Assembly (NCBI GenBank): GCA_964304625.1
Contig: OZ199839.1
Location: forward strand, 5,270,001 to 5,334,000
DNA from: Kudoa neothunni
Taxonomy: Eukaryota > Cnidaria
DNA length: 64,000 nucleotides
Direction of reading: 5' to 3'
Below the pieces are notes generated by a model. The model was given only the letters and a program-made list of their open reading frames with translations. It had not been told where the DNA came from and did no database searches. This document shows positions 24,340 to 35,241 of this stretch, one piece after another. Position 1 is the first letter of the stretch. Each line of letters opens with the position of its first letter. The position numbers and the translations under genes are program-made.

Positions 24340-25917
24340 ATTAGCACACTCATGTTATCTTCACGGGGTGTATTGTTTATTTTAGCAGATGTAATTTGAG
24401 TGTTTTTTTTCGCATTCCTAACACTTGCAGCAGCTGTGGATTATCGTTTTTCCTCCATATTAAGCTCTGCTCCGTTTAGCGTTATTCTGGTGATATTTTA
24501 AAATAAAAGAGGGTCTTTGAAAAAGCGTGGGGATGATGTTTAAATTTCTGAGCGTTCCCTAATTTTTCCATCTTACACAGCTCTTATAGCAGTGTTTCCT
24601 AACCTTGTTTCGTCTTGACCTATATCAGAGGTTCTCAACCGTTTTATCAAATTTACCCTTTTAATTTGGAAGTAAAATTCATATTTATTTTAAGGTTTTA
24701 TACTGGCTTAGTTACAGCAGAGACTATTTGAGGGGTTAATTCTGATCTTAAATGGCACGTACGCATGCATAATGACAATTTTTAATCTCATCATCTCTTG
24801 CTCACAAGCTTTACACAGATTTAATTTTTTAAATTTTGCCGAATTAAATTATTTCTTTCCCATTACTTCGCTCTTATGTGATAAAATAATTAAAACTAAT
24901 AATATTTGTATATTATTTTTCATGAAAATAGTCATATTAAGTATTATTATTAGGTTACATCATTAAAAGATAAATGTGGCATAAAAGAAAGAGACTGATA
25001 ATAATTATATAAATAGTTTTGAAATAATTATTCCTAAAAACATTTTACGAATTCTTGCCTAATTCTTATTGAGTCTAATAGCCATGAATAATATAATTCC
25101 TTAGAAATTCTGAAGTACGTCACAAACCCATAATGCAAAAATTGCCCCTATCCAATTTGGACGTCACTTATTTTATCTCCGGTTGAGAACCCCTGACTTT
25201 ATCGTATTCTTATTAAAAAAATGTTGTCTAAATAAATTTCAATATTTATTTAGAATAATTGTCTAAAAATTTACAATTTTTATTTTAAAATAATATTTTT
25301 ATTCAATATATGTAATAAAATATTCTTGACGAAAAGATGAAAACTTTTTATTAATTCTTTATAGCTTTTGCATTTCTATAAATAAAAGTGACTCACCTCT
25401 ATTATTGTTATTATTATTAGGCGCTTTGAAATATTAATCTCAGCTCCTTAAGTATGACGTGGCCATTGGTACGGTCAATAATATTAAGGTGTTATTAATT
25501 TCGACTATATTTATTTTTGATCCTTAAGAGTGAGGTGGTAGTTCAGAAATAATTAAATACAACAGATTATATAAAATTCAAACTGTATAAAGCTTTTTAA
25601 ATATTAAATCTACGCACAGCTTCTAAAAATTACATCTGCATGTAATTTCTAAAAAGTTTAATATGCATATGACTTCTGAGTAAGAGTAGTTGGGGTTAAA
25701 AATTAGTCGTGCGTGTTGCAGTTAGAATTAAATTTTACCACACCAGTAGCCTCTGCTTTCTGAATATTAATTTAATTGGTGTAAAAAACTTAATTTAACT
25801 CAAATCTCTACATTATCTACTATTATCACGTGAGTAAGAAATTACAAGTTAAAAAACTTAATTGAAATATTGAAATCATTTAAAAGTTTTACTCTTTAAT
25901 TAAAATCTATAACAATC
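24340..25917. other. Gene-free stretch with a hAT-like MITE
   Basis: It contains the MITE at 24626-25195 and a solitary CAGTGTTTCCTAACC end at about 24594 that resembles the 20452 element's terminus. The rest is AT-rich up to the gypsy insertion. Confidence 0.4.
24626..25195. mobile_element. hAT-type MITE, 570 bp
   Basis: The left terminus CAGAGGTTCTCAACCG faces the inverse CGGTTGAGAACCCCTG at the right end, 15 of 16 positions agreeing. This is the classic hAT MITE terminal repeat. Flanking 8-mers (ACCTATAT and ACTTTATC) agree poorly, so the duplication is decayed or the ends are slightly off. No coding capacity. Confidence 0.7.
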
Positions 25918-26034
25918 TGTAACGGATGACACGCGTCAACCGGATTTAGATTAGTGATATCTAGGTAGATTACTTTTCGAGTATATTTTATCATGGCTTC
26001 TCCTATCGACAGCGCAACTAACTCCACCGTTACA
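25918..26034 (+). repeat. 5' LTR, 117 bp
   Basis: It begins TGTAACGG and ends CCGTTACA, a perfect 8-bp inverted pair with the expected TG..CA ends. It carries the polyprotein ATG at 25993, so residues 1-14 are LTR-encoded. TATATTTTAT sits immediately before the ATG, too close to act as an upstream TATA box for a transcript that includes the ATG. The promoter must therefore lie in the first 75 bp or be initiator-driven. Confidence 0.97.
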
Positions 26035-29000
26035 TCTGGTGACAGGGGTGTTGACTCTGTTAAGCCACCGCCACTCAAGAAATTTACCGGCGCCGCCGAT
26101 AACTTCGCCAAGTTCCACCGCTCTTTTATGCTCCTTGCACTAGCTAGCAACTGGAATGACCTGGACAAAGCTAGGAATTTTCCCTTGTACCTCGGAGATA
26201 CCATCCTCGATTTGATCGAGACCAACGGTATAAATATGTACCGACCAACGAGGGATACATTCAACCTTATGGTGGAGCTGTTAAATAATACATATCGCCC
26301 TATCACTTCTTCCGCATTGTCCCTTCAATCGTTCTACAGTTCGACGTGGGACAATGTCACCCCCTTTGCTGAATTCTGCTTCGGAGTGAACAATTTGCTT
26401 CGCAAGGCCCTACCCTCTATCGACGAAGACACCGCTAGAACTCTAGTTATGGACCAATGCACGAAGTCGTTGCCTGAGTACATCAAACGTATTATCGTTG
26501 CTTCGAAACCCCAAGCACTTCCTGAGCTGATCCAATCGGTTGAGGAACAGCTAAATATTCCAAATCACACTGCAGCAGCCTCGTACGGCGAGAGGAAATC
26601 CAAATACAAGAAACGATCTTGCAAAAAATGTGGCTCAAATAATCACTCAACCAAAGAGTGCAAAGGTTTTGCAATATGTAAAACCTGCCACAAGAGGGGA
26701 CACCTCTCATATATATGCAATAGCAAACATACAAATAACATTAACTGTATCAATTTTAATGAATCTGTTTCGGATGAGGCCAATTATTCGTGTTTTGTTT
26801 CTTCAGCGCAGTTTGACTTGTCTAAAAATTTTACAATACCAATTGAAATCGGAACTAGAGTTGCAACTGCTCTGATTGACACTGGATCTTCCATATCAAT
26901 TATAAGACACGGCTACGATGTGGAAATGCACCCTGACAAAATTAGTCTTACATCCGCAGGCGGGAAGCAAATGGAAACCATTGGTACTAGCATCGTCGAA
27001 TTCTCTCTAAATGGAAAGGTCTTCAAATGGAGAATGGTTGTATGTCATAATCTGGTAACAGATTGCATCCTTGGTCGCGATTTTTTGTCTGCACATGCTG
27101 CCCTCATCACCTGCCAGAATGGTTCCATAACACTCCCTGCAGTACGTGGGAATACATGTTCAATCGCCCCGAAACAGGATCACGCAAAAGTTCCTCCATA
27201 CTGTTTCAAATTCGCCGATAACCCCTTTCACATCTCCACCAGGAAAATCCCTTTCGCCCTCTCCCCAATTTTTAAGGAGCAGATAGATAATATGCTCAAC
27301 GATGGTGTAATACGTAAAAGTAACAGTCCGTATTCATCCCCAGTGCTCCTCGTCAAGAAGCGCAACAATGAATATAGATTCTGTGTAGACTATCGGAAAC
27401 TCAACTCTCAGATAGTTTCGGAACAATTCCCCATACCATTACTCCATGACATTATCTCCACCCTCTCTTCTGCCACCTACTTTTCAAAAATCGACCTCAA
27501 ATCCGGATTCTGGCAGATACCACTCCACGAGAATTGTAAATATGCGACCGCTTTCTCCACTCCCTTTGGCCACTACGAATTTAATGTGTTGCCATTTGGT
27601 TTGGTAACAGCCCCATCTGCATTCCAAAGAGCCATGACCGAAACTTTGAATGACTACATTGGGAAATTCTGTCACGTTTACCTTGACGATATCCTAATCT
27701 ATTCCTCCTCTTCTAACGAGCACGATGAACATCTCAAATTAATCATGAAGCGTCTCACAGAATTCAACTGGAAACCCAACACAAAAAAATGCATTTATAA
27801 GGTAACGTCAATCAAATATCTCGGCTTCGTAATCTCAAAAGATGGAATCACACCTGATCCTGATAGAATCAAATCAGTAGCTGACATACCCATTCCCAAT
27901 ACACCCAAACGCCTCCAATCATTCATTGGCTTCGCAAACTATTACCGCGACCTAATTCCAAACTTTGCTAGCATAGCACAGCCCCTCTACAATGCCATTT
28001 CTACAAAACCCTTTGAATTATCCACCGAAGCTATTAATCGAATAAGTAACATCAAACATTTGTTAACATCCTCGCCACTACTCAGTCTTCCTAACCTGAA
28101 TAAAAATTTCACAATTTCCACCGACGCTTCAGACACAGCCATCGCATCAGTACTCTATCAGGAAGTGAATGGCAAGAAACATGTCATACGTTATGCCAGC
28201 CGTATCCTCAATAAATCCGAAATTAATTATTCCACCTTCGAAAAAGAAGCACTAGCGCTAGTACATGCACTCAAAACATTTCACCAATATGTCTACGGCA
28301 AAAGAACCAAAGTATGGACGGATCACAACCCCCTAACTCACCTGAAAACCATCAAAGACTCTCACGGTAGAATATCCCGTTGGCTGCTATTTCTCCAGAA
28401 CTACGACCTAGAAATAGTCTACAAACGTGGCCCTGATAATGTAGACGCCGACTTTTTATCGAGAACACCGTGCGAATCAAATGCTATATCAGTCCATTTC
28501 CTATCCCTACCAGTAGACAAGTGGATATCGGCCCAAAAAGAGGACATAACTATATCGAGCATCGCAAAATCCATTGAACAAAATAAATACAAAGGTAAGA
28601 GAGTTTACCGATTCAAAGATGGCCTCTTGGTGAGGACTCTGAAAGCCGAAAATAGAGAAATCAATCAACTTTTCATCCCACTTCAAATGCGCGCTAAAAT
28701 CTTGGACAGATTTCATGATCAATCTGGCCATCCCGGGTTCTTCAAAACATTTTCGATGCTACGAGACAACGCATTTTGGCCCGGCTACGAAATCGAAACC
28801 CGAAATTATGTGCGTTCTTGTAAAACTTGCCAATTGAATCCATGGTCTTCCGAAAAATCCAACTTAATCCCACTAAAAGCTACCTTCCCTTTTCAATTAA
28901 TGGAATGGGATATCATTGGACCTTTCAATCGCACCGATAATCTTAATAGATATATACTCTGCTGTGTGGATCTTTTCACCAAATTCGCCATAGCCATTCC

Positions 29001-29748
29001 ACTAGCTGATTTAAGAGCAGAGACAATTTGTGACAAACTCATCCAGGAAATATTATGCAAATTCGGTAAGCCTAGACGTATACACAGCGACAATGGTAGG
29101 AACTTCGTTTCAAATATTATCGTACAAATCTGCCGTGATCTCAACATCGAGCTATCCCATACTACACCATACCATCCTCAGGGCAATGGCGCCGTGGAGC
29201 GTTTCAACCGAACTCTTAAGCATATGCTACTGAAGCTCGACGAACCCAATTTATGGGACATCCATCTCCAAATGTTAGTGAACCATTATAATAATCATAC
29301 CAATGAATCAACTGGTTTTTCTCCCTTTCAACTTATCTACGGTAAAAAACCCAACTTTGCTCTCACACCCATTCTGCCCAATGATAACATGAACAATTCT
29401 CCTACCACTCTGTCATACCTAAAAAATCTCAAACGTGAACTTTCACGCACACATGCAATTGCACTCAAAAGCCTAACCAATTCATCATCCAAAAACTCAA
29501 GAAACTACAACAATGCAAGTCCTCCTAAACCCATCCAAGTCCAATCTAGTGTTGTTTACAAAAACCCAGCTACCAATAAGTGGTCAGGACCTTACGTAGT
29601 CCTTAAAAGACATGGACCCTCCACTTATACAATTAGTATTGACAATCTCCCAACTACTGTCCACAGAAACAACATCAAATCATATATGTCCCGATCTTCC
29701 CAAGGGGGGAATGTAACGGATGACACGCGTCAACCGGATTTAGATTAG
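25993..29748 (+). CDS. Ty3/gypsy gag-pol polyprotein, single frame
   Basis: 1,251 residues. Gag: about 1-245, with two CCHC zinc knuckles (C210-C213-H218-C223 and C229-C232-H237-C242). Protease: ALIDTGSS, Asp at 296, and ILGRDF near 359. Reverse transcriptase: FCVDYRKLN (463), LPFGL (533) and YLDD at 563-566. RNase H: DAS at 711, FEKEALAL (749) and TDHNP (776). Integrase: zinc site H908-H913-C943-C946 (H-X4-H-X29-C-X2-C) and D973, D1033, E1069 with the D-X35-E spacing. A GPYVVLKRHG-type C-terminal module follows. All catalytic residues are present, so it could be active. Gag and pol share one frame with no frameshift or stop between them. No envelope gene. The first 14 and last 11 residues are encoded in LTR sequence. 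Confidence 0.97.
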   Translation: MASPIDSATNSTVTSGDRGVDSVKPPPLKKFTGAADNFAKFHRSFMLLALASNWNDLDKARNFPLYLGDTILDLIETNGINMYRPTRDTFNLMVELLNNTYRPITSSALSLQSFYSSTWDNVTPFAEFCFGVNNLLRKALPSIDEDTARTLVMDQCTKSLPEYIKRIIVASKPQALPELIQSVEEQLNIPNHTAAASYGERKSKYKKRSCKKCGSNNHSTKECKGFAICKTCHKRGHLSYICNSKHTNNINCINFNESVSDEANYSCFVSSAQFDLSKNFTIPIEIGTRVATALIDTGSSISIIRHGYDVEMHPDKISLTSAGGKQMETIGTSIVEFSLNGKVFKWRMVVCHNLVTDCILGRDFLSAHAALITCQNGSITLPAVRGNTCSIAPKQDHAKVPPYCFKFADNPFHISTRKIPFALSPIFKEQIDNMLNDGVIRKSNSPYSSPVLLVKKRNNEYRFCVDYRKLNSQIVSEQFPIPLLHDIISTLSSATYFSKIDLKSGFWQIPLHENCKYATAFSTPFGHYEFNVLPFGLVTAPSAFQRAMTETLNDYIGKFCHVYLDDILIYSSSSNEHDEHLKLIMKRLTEFNWKPNTKKCIYKVTSIKYLGFVISKDGITPDPDRIKSVADIPIPNTPKRLQSFIGFANYYRDLIPNFASIAQPLYNAISTKPFELSTEAINRISNIKHLLTSSPLLSLPNLNKNFTISTDASDTAIASVLYQEVNGKKHVIRYASRILNKSEINYSTFEKEALALVHALKTFHQYVYGKRTKVWTDHNPLTHLKTIKDSHGRISRWLLFLQNYDLEIVYKRGPDNVDADFLSRTPCESNAISVHFLSLPVDKWISAQKEDITISSIAKSIEQNKYKGKRVYRFKDGLLVRTLKAENREINQLFIPLQMRAKILDRFHDQSGHPGFFKTFSMLRDNAFWPGYEIETRNYVRSCKTCQLNPWSSEKSNLIPLKATFPFQLMEWDIIGPFNRTDNLNRYILCCVDLFTKFAIAIPLADLRAETICDKLIQEILCKFGKPRRIHSDNGRNFVSNIIVQICRDLNIELSHTTPYHPQGNGAVERFNRTLKHMLLKLDEPNLWDIHLQMLVNHYNNHTNESTGFSPFQLIYGKKPNFALTPILPNDNMNNSPTTLSYLKNLKRELSRTHAIALKSLTNSSSKNSRNYNNASPPKPIQVQSSVVYKNPATNKWSGPYVVLKRHGPSTYTISIDNLPTTVHRNNIKSYMSRSSQGGNVTDDTRQPDLD
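26037..26054 (+). promoter_or_regulatory. Candidate primer binding site
   Basis: TGGTGACAGGGGTGTTGA begins two bases after the 5' LTR with the TGG that pairs to a tRNA CCA end. It lies inside the coding frame (residues 15-21). The matching tRNA was not identified. Confidence 0.5.
29702..29711 (+). promoter_or_regulatory. Polypurine tract
   Basis: AAGGGGGGAA directly abuts the 3' LTR; this is the plus-strand primer site for reverse transcription. It is also coding. Confidence 0.9.
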
Positions 29749-29828
29749 TGATATCTAGGTAGATTACTTTTCGAGTATATTTTATCATGGCTTCTCCTAT
29801 CGACAGCGCAACTAACTCCACCGTTACA
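29712..29828 (+). repeat. 3' LTR, 117 bp
   Basis: Identical to the 5' LTR by eye. Its first 37 bp encode the last 11 residues and the TAG stop (29746-29748) of the polyprotein. The N-terminal coding part is repeated here but not used. Confidence 0.97.
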
Positions 29829-31345
29829 CAATCAATATGAAATTAAATTTATTTGAAATTAAAAAAAGCTTTCGAAAAAATCGAACTAACATAAGAAGCA
29901 GGCAACGGCTGATGTATCGTAATATAAATAATTGAATATGTGCCATAGATATAATTTGGGATTTTTGTTAGAAATGAATAATTAAATTTTAGGTATTTTA
30001 ATTAAGTATTTTATTTACAAAAATGCCATGAAAACAATGCGATGTGGAAATAGTAATAAACTAATAACTGTGGTTATTGTAATTAGGAAATTATCAACTA
30101 CTTTATATTTTTTATTACCGTCTCAATTGAATATTATAACTAAAATACTACTCTTATTTTAATCATTAAATTTTCATTTTACTACGTAATATGATAGTAC
30201 ATTTTTAGATAGCAAATTCTAAAATAAACCAAATGAAAATATAAGAAATTTGATTATCTGGTATAAAACTTCTCGAAAGACCAAGAAGTAGTTTGATTCA
30301 ATCTTATGTGATTTTAGTAGTTAATTCCATTAGAGGGTCTGATAATGGTCTTCATATCATATGGGAACGTTAGATCGTTGATATTTTTCTTTCCGAAATT
30401 TTCTGTTTCTTAATATAAAAAAGTTGTTTTAATCAAGATAAAATTCCAACTAAATCAATTGCCTCGAATGCTAATGTTAAACATATATTTACTATCGGGC
30501 GTGTACTACAAGACCCAAGTCCACGTTTTCCTGCATCTTAAAAAATTAGCAATCAATTTTTCGTGGCTCTATCATGAGTCATATGACCCAGGATTGGGGA
30601 GGACTAATAAAGTGTTTCTGTTCATCGAATTTTATTGATTTGTCAAAAAATGCATGATGTTAATTGCACCTAATTTTTGTAAGTTTTATTTTTAAATATT
30701 TGTTCATCTATTAATATGTTCAGTGATTTAATAATTCTACGCACATTTTAAATGGAATATTTACATTTTGTGGAACAATTCTATTTTTTTCTATATTATT
30801 TAACATTTGTGTTATTTTTAAAGAATCAGATAGAGAAATCAAAGTAATATTGACAAAAATAGATCAAAGCTATTTAGAGATAGTTTAGCTAAATATTATT
30901 TGCTAACATTTAAATGTTTCTCTTACAGGTCGCCATAGATAAAAATGAATAAAATCCGTAGCTTTAGGTTTTAGTAAAATATGCATTATTTGATATTAGC
31001 ATAACTTTGACGTTCCAGAAAATTAATTTTATTCAAAGTTTACACAAGGCTTTATATCCAACATTTGAAAAGAGAATTTTATAAAATATTAACGACTAAA
31101 ATCGTCCACCCAATGTGCAGGCGTATTTGTTAGTTGTAGCTTGGAGATTTTTTGTTGATCAACAACGTGTGAGACAATTCTCAAATGATTTGTTTTTGAA
31201 TAGGTGAGTGAGAGTGCAGAAGATTGCGAAGCAATTTCGGCATCATAATGAAATTGTTTTTAAATCGGCATCATCACTGTCTGGATTTCTCTCGAGGCTG
31301 CTATATTTCGACCAGTTACTACCTAAGATTTATATCACTTTTAGG
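29829..31345. other. No gene seen
   Basis: AT-rich sequence after the gypsy element. No exon, repeat end or RNA gene could be supported. Confidence 0.4.
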
Positions 31346-31766
31346 ATGATTTTCAAACTGCTTTTGATGATTAATTTTATTTCGATTTTCACTTCTGATA
31401 TAAGCGGTAATATCACATGTTAGTACTGTGCGATAATTACTTATATCATTTTTATTTATTATTTTACCAATAATGACAATTATAGACATGGAGATGGATG
31501 TTAAGGTGAATTCTTGTTATTATTGTGCTGAAGAGAGCAAGGAGAAGTGCAAACCTATCAACAAAGTTATTTCCCCTCACACATTTCAACGTTATATTAA
31601 CTGCGATAATTAGAGAAAATGTGAAGCCAATGAAAATCTGTGTTATGTGGGACTGCTTACTAGGGCTAATAACACCATATATGTTGCTGGTTGTGTGAGC
31701 GACCAACATCGAATAGATTCAGAAGAATCATGCGACTTTCTCAATATCAAATATCGAGTAACTTAG
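31346..31766 (+). pseudogene. Small secreted Cys-rich (Ly6-like) protein with one in-frame TAG
   Basis: Exon 1 (31346-31406) encodes a hydrophobic signal peptide, MIFKLLLMINFISIFTSDIS. The intron is 31407-31485. Exon 2 (31486-31766) continues in phase. The mature part begins with CYYC and has about eight cysteines in a spacing like short three-finger/Ly6-type extracellular domains, but the family is not certain. A TAG at 31611-31613 interrupts the frame after INCDN. After it, the same frame continues for 50 codons with four more cysteines to a normal stop at 31764. Either a recent nonsense change has killed the gene, the base is a sequencing error, or the stop is read through. There is no second lesion. 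Confidence 0.5.
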
Positions 31767-32002
31767 CTTAGCATAGCATAGAGAGCTTATTAGATACAAT
31801 TAATTTATAAAATTTATAGATAATATATTGCAACTTTGACAACTGCAACACACTCGATCAACTATAACATAACTTCAATGTGTGGACTGACAACGAATAT
31901 TAGCATCATCATTACACAAAAACTCCAACTCAACAATAACACAATTTAAAAATATGATTATCTTTTATTTTGTTGTTGTTATAATACAAATTGTATTGAT
32001 CA

Positions 32003-33368
32003 TCAGTCATCATCATCTATGCCCGCTAATAAATAATGATAAAGTAAACTTGACTGCTTTCGTTCTAGATATCTCAGTTGGGCGGCAGCAATAGATTCCT
32101 CAGTATTTCTTTTATCATAGATATGAATGCCAAGAGATTTTTTTGGTACAATAGGAATCTCCTCTATTACAGATTCGATTTTGGTATCAGTTGTCGATTC
32201 ATGTGTTAAGTTGTTCGATTCAGCCACACTTTTGAAGTCGGCCTCATTAATGTCCTCTGGCTGAGATAAAGGTAATGGAGATGATGGCAAAAAATCAATT
32301 TTATTATCAGAGATTGGAATGTTGGACTCATTTTCTGAATCCTCTTCTGAATCCACTCGTTCGCGTATGTTAATATTTTTTTTGGTGCGTTGGGCAAAAG
32401 ACAAACTTTCGCTTGTTTTCACCTTCAACTCCTCATCACATACCATCCTTTGGTTGAGCACCAGGTGACGATAAAACTGAGCCATATTATTTTGTTTCGC
32501 GGCAGCATGATCTTCTACATAAGTGTATAAGTTGGACTAGCTATACCAAACAAAACGGCTACCATCGAATTCTTCTCGCTGACGCAACAACTCATCCTCC
32601 TCTTGGCGTTCTTCTAGTTTTTTACGATACCTACACAACCGATTACAAACACTTAATACTTTTACTAATTACGTTTCAGTCACAAATACTTCTTTATCAG
32701 CCAGTTCAGGATCTTCAGTTTCGCGCTCTTTTTGTATTTTTCGTTCCATTCTCCGATCGTTCTCCCGTTTTCGCATTGCCGCTGTTTTCAGTATTGCTTC
32801 CATGTATTTAGGCTGGTGTAAATTTTTAGATTAATTCATTAAAAACCAACTAATACCTGTTCTTTTTGGTCATTAGCCAGATTTGCATTAATATTTGATG
32901 AATTGTTGTTAGCGGCAGATTTCTTTTCGGCTATTTTCTCGTACACAGCATCGTATTCAAAAACCGTTGAATCTTCTTCCAATGCTCTGTTCAACTCTTT
33001 AACGCTCTACCACACAAAAGCACACAATCAAATTGATCTTTCGTAATCGTTAATCTACTCTTTTTAGGGTTATACTTGACCCATAACTTTTTGTTATATC
33101 TTTTTCAGCATTCTTAGACTATCAAAATTTCAGTATTATGACTAAAAGATCTTTAATCACTGCAATTGGTTGAACTTGGTCGTCTTCATCATCAAAAAAA
33201 TTCGATATCGTCGGTTGTGGCTTCACCACGTTCGTTACCTTGGTTCCTGGCTTTTTAATTACGCTCCTAAGCAAGATTGTAACTATAACTCTGCTTGTGA
33301 CAAAATACTTTTGAAAAATTATTTTCCTGTTCTCACTATCCATGTATCTGCGCACTCTGTTTGCGCAT
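32003..33368 (-). CDS. NSRP1: NSRP1 (CCDC55), nuclear speckle splicing regulatory protein 1
   Basis: This nuclear speckle coiled-coil protein influences alternative splice-site choice. Exons: 33368-33337, 33263-33161, 33118-33059, 33006-32857, 32812-32673, 32630-32563, 32514-32003; 354 residues, phases consistent throughout. The conserved NSRP1 block runs through ALEEDSTVFEYDAVYEKI, then PKYMEAILKTAAMRKRE, RRMERKIQKERE, DKEVFVTE.YRKKLEER and finally QFYRHLVLNQ, in family order. The N-terminus has the short basic start plus acidic FFDDEDDQ patch; the C-terminus is acidic and ends IDDDD. Introns are 42-73 bp. Shorter than the vertebrate protein, mainly because the long C-terminal RS-like tail is absent. 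Confidence 0.9.
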
Positions 33369-35241
33369 CTGTAAAAAGTTTTACTTTCAATTGTTATTTT
33401 AAATAATTAAAATTGATCGATTCTTATTTCTAAAAAATAGAAATATAGTTATTGAAACAAATATCAAAAAAAATTATCCATGAAATATAAAATTATCATT
33501 GCCAGTAGATCAGTAATTAATAATAAAAATGAATTATCATTAATAATTTATAGATCATTTTCATTATTTCAGTTTTTTTAGGGTAACGTATAGGAAAAAT
33601 ATTGTTTCAAATATTTATGTTTTTGATCAATTAATAAAAACTACTGATAAGACAACAAAGCAAATTATTCAAAAATGGGAGTAAATATGATTTTAGAGAA
33701 AATAGTTAATGAAGTATTACTTGAGTTTATTTGGAATTTTATTTATCATTTCAAATGAATTATTGTATATGCCTGATGAATAGTTAAGTTAAAATAAAGG
33801 AGACTTTTGGAATTTAAAAAATATTCTTGATTTGCATATTTTAGAGATTCACGTGTTAAAATCTTTTTTAGTGTGATTTTTGGAGAAACCCTTAAAAAAT
33901 TCCATCAAATAATGATATAATATAATGCAAGGGACGTCAGAATTTTACGATTCATTAAAAAACTCGGCCGAGCATTTTTATGTGATTTTGCTTTTATAAC
34001 ATATTCGAATGTCTTTATGGGTACTTTATTTTAATGTATTTGAAATTTATTTCATTCTTAAATTATTTTTTATGCTATTTATTTGTATTCTAATATACGT
34101 GTTTCCATTAATTTGGAAACAATTTAATATTCCTAAATTAAAATATTTGTTTGTGAATGTGTTTTTTCCCTATATTGATCATTCTTGCAATAAGTTAATT
34201 AGAGAATTTTCAAACTAAATTTGGGGGATCACGTGAGTATTTTGATGGAATTATATTTTACTTAATTTCGACATCTAATAAATTTTAATGATGTATTTGC
34301 CTAAGTCAACATATATAAATTTATCTTAAAAAAGTAAATAAAATTTAAGAATTCAAATATACGGACGAATATAAAATGAATAAATTTAATATTTTGTTAA
34401 TTAACAACTGAAGATTGGCTTAATATTAATTAACTTGATATATTTATGTGCGATTTTTTATCGAAAATTAAGCTGACAAAAATAAAATATAATAATAAAA
34501 ATTGTAAATTTAAATGAAAATGAAAATGAAAATAATTTTTCGCTATACAAAAAAATTTTATTCCATCAAAAATTAGTCAAAAATCTTTTTGCGACAAAAT
34601 ATTTATATAAAATTGAGACCAATTTTTAAAATAATAAGAAATTTAATTAATAATCTTTTATAAATAGGTAAATTTTAATTATTTTGGTTAGGATTAATTT
34701 AACTAGACTCAGATAAATAGTTACTTTAGAAAAGAAATTGTAGATTTTTATTCAATTCATATCTATTATAACTATAACTATAAATTCTTATAAAAATGTT
34801 ATGTCATATTATTTAAGAAACAAATATTATATTGGTTAAAATAATATATTTAAATTGGTTACTGCGTAAAAAAAATGTAAATGTATTTAAAGGATAAGCC
34901 AGCGTGAATGAACTTTATAAAAATATCAACATGTCTTGGAAAATGCTAAAGAGTAACTCTGCATAAGACGAACAATATTTGGGTAAACTAGGTTGAATTT
35001 ATTAGAATGAATGTCTTGTGAATTAGTATTTTTATAACGCTAATATTTTAAAATATCTTATCCAAATTTAACTAAGATCTCATCTAATTTCGTGCATATT
35101 TCGGCAACGCCGATATAGAGAACACAATTTCAAATACGATATAATTATAATAGTATTGATAATAATGTTACAGAGAAAATAATTCGGTGTGTTTGAATTC
35201 GTTAATCCGAAATTTCAGTAGTAATAATGGTTGGCTTATGT
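33369..35241. other. No gene seen between NSRP1 and the mosaic gene
   Basis: Very AT-rich. A 69-codon hydrophobic frame at 34009-34218 (+) has no recognisable features and is probably chance. It holds the NSRP1 promoter side and the 3' flank of the large minus-strand gene. Confidence 0.4.

Larger units (their letters stand above)
25918..29828 (+). mobile_element. Intact compact Ty3/gypsy LTR retrotransposon
   Basis: The element is 3,911 bp with two identical 117-bp LTRs and a perfect 5-bp target duplication CAATC (25913-25917 and 29829-29833). One 1,251-codon gag-pol frame fills it. Identical LTRs and an uninterrupted frame mean a recent insertion. It is small even for gypsy elements (usually near 5 kb or more) and clearly richer in G+C than the flanking DNA. 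Both the start and stop codons of the polyprotein lie in LTR sequence. Confidence 0.97.

Noticed and set aside
34009-34218. 69-codon hydrophobic plus-strand frame
   Set aside because: AT-rich codons (Phe, Leu, Ile, Tyr) give false membrane-like frames; no conserved feature or splice sites.
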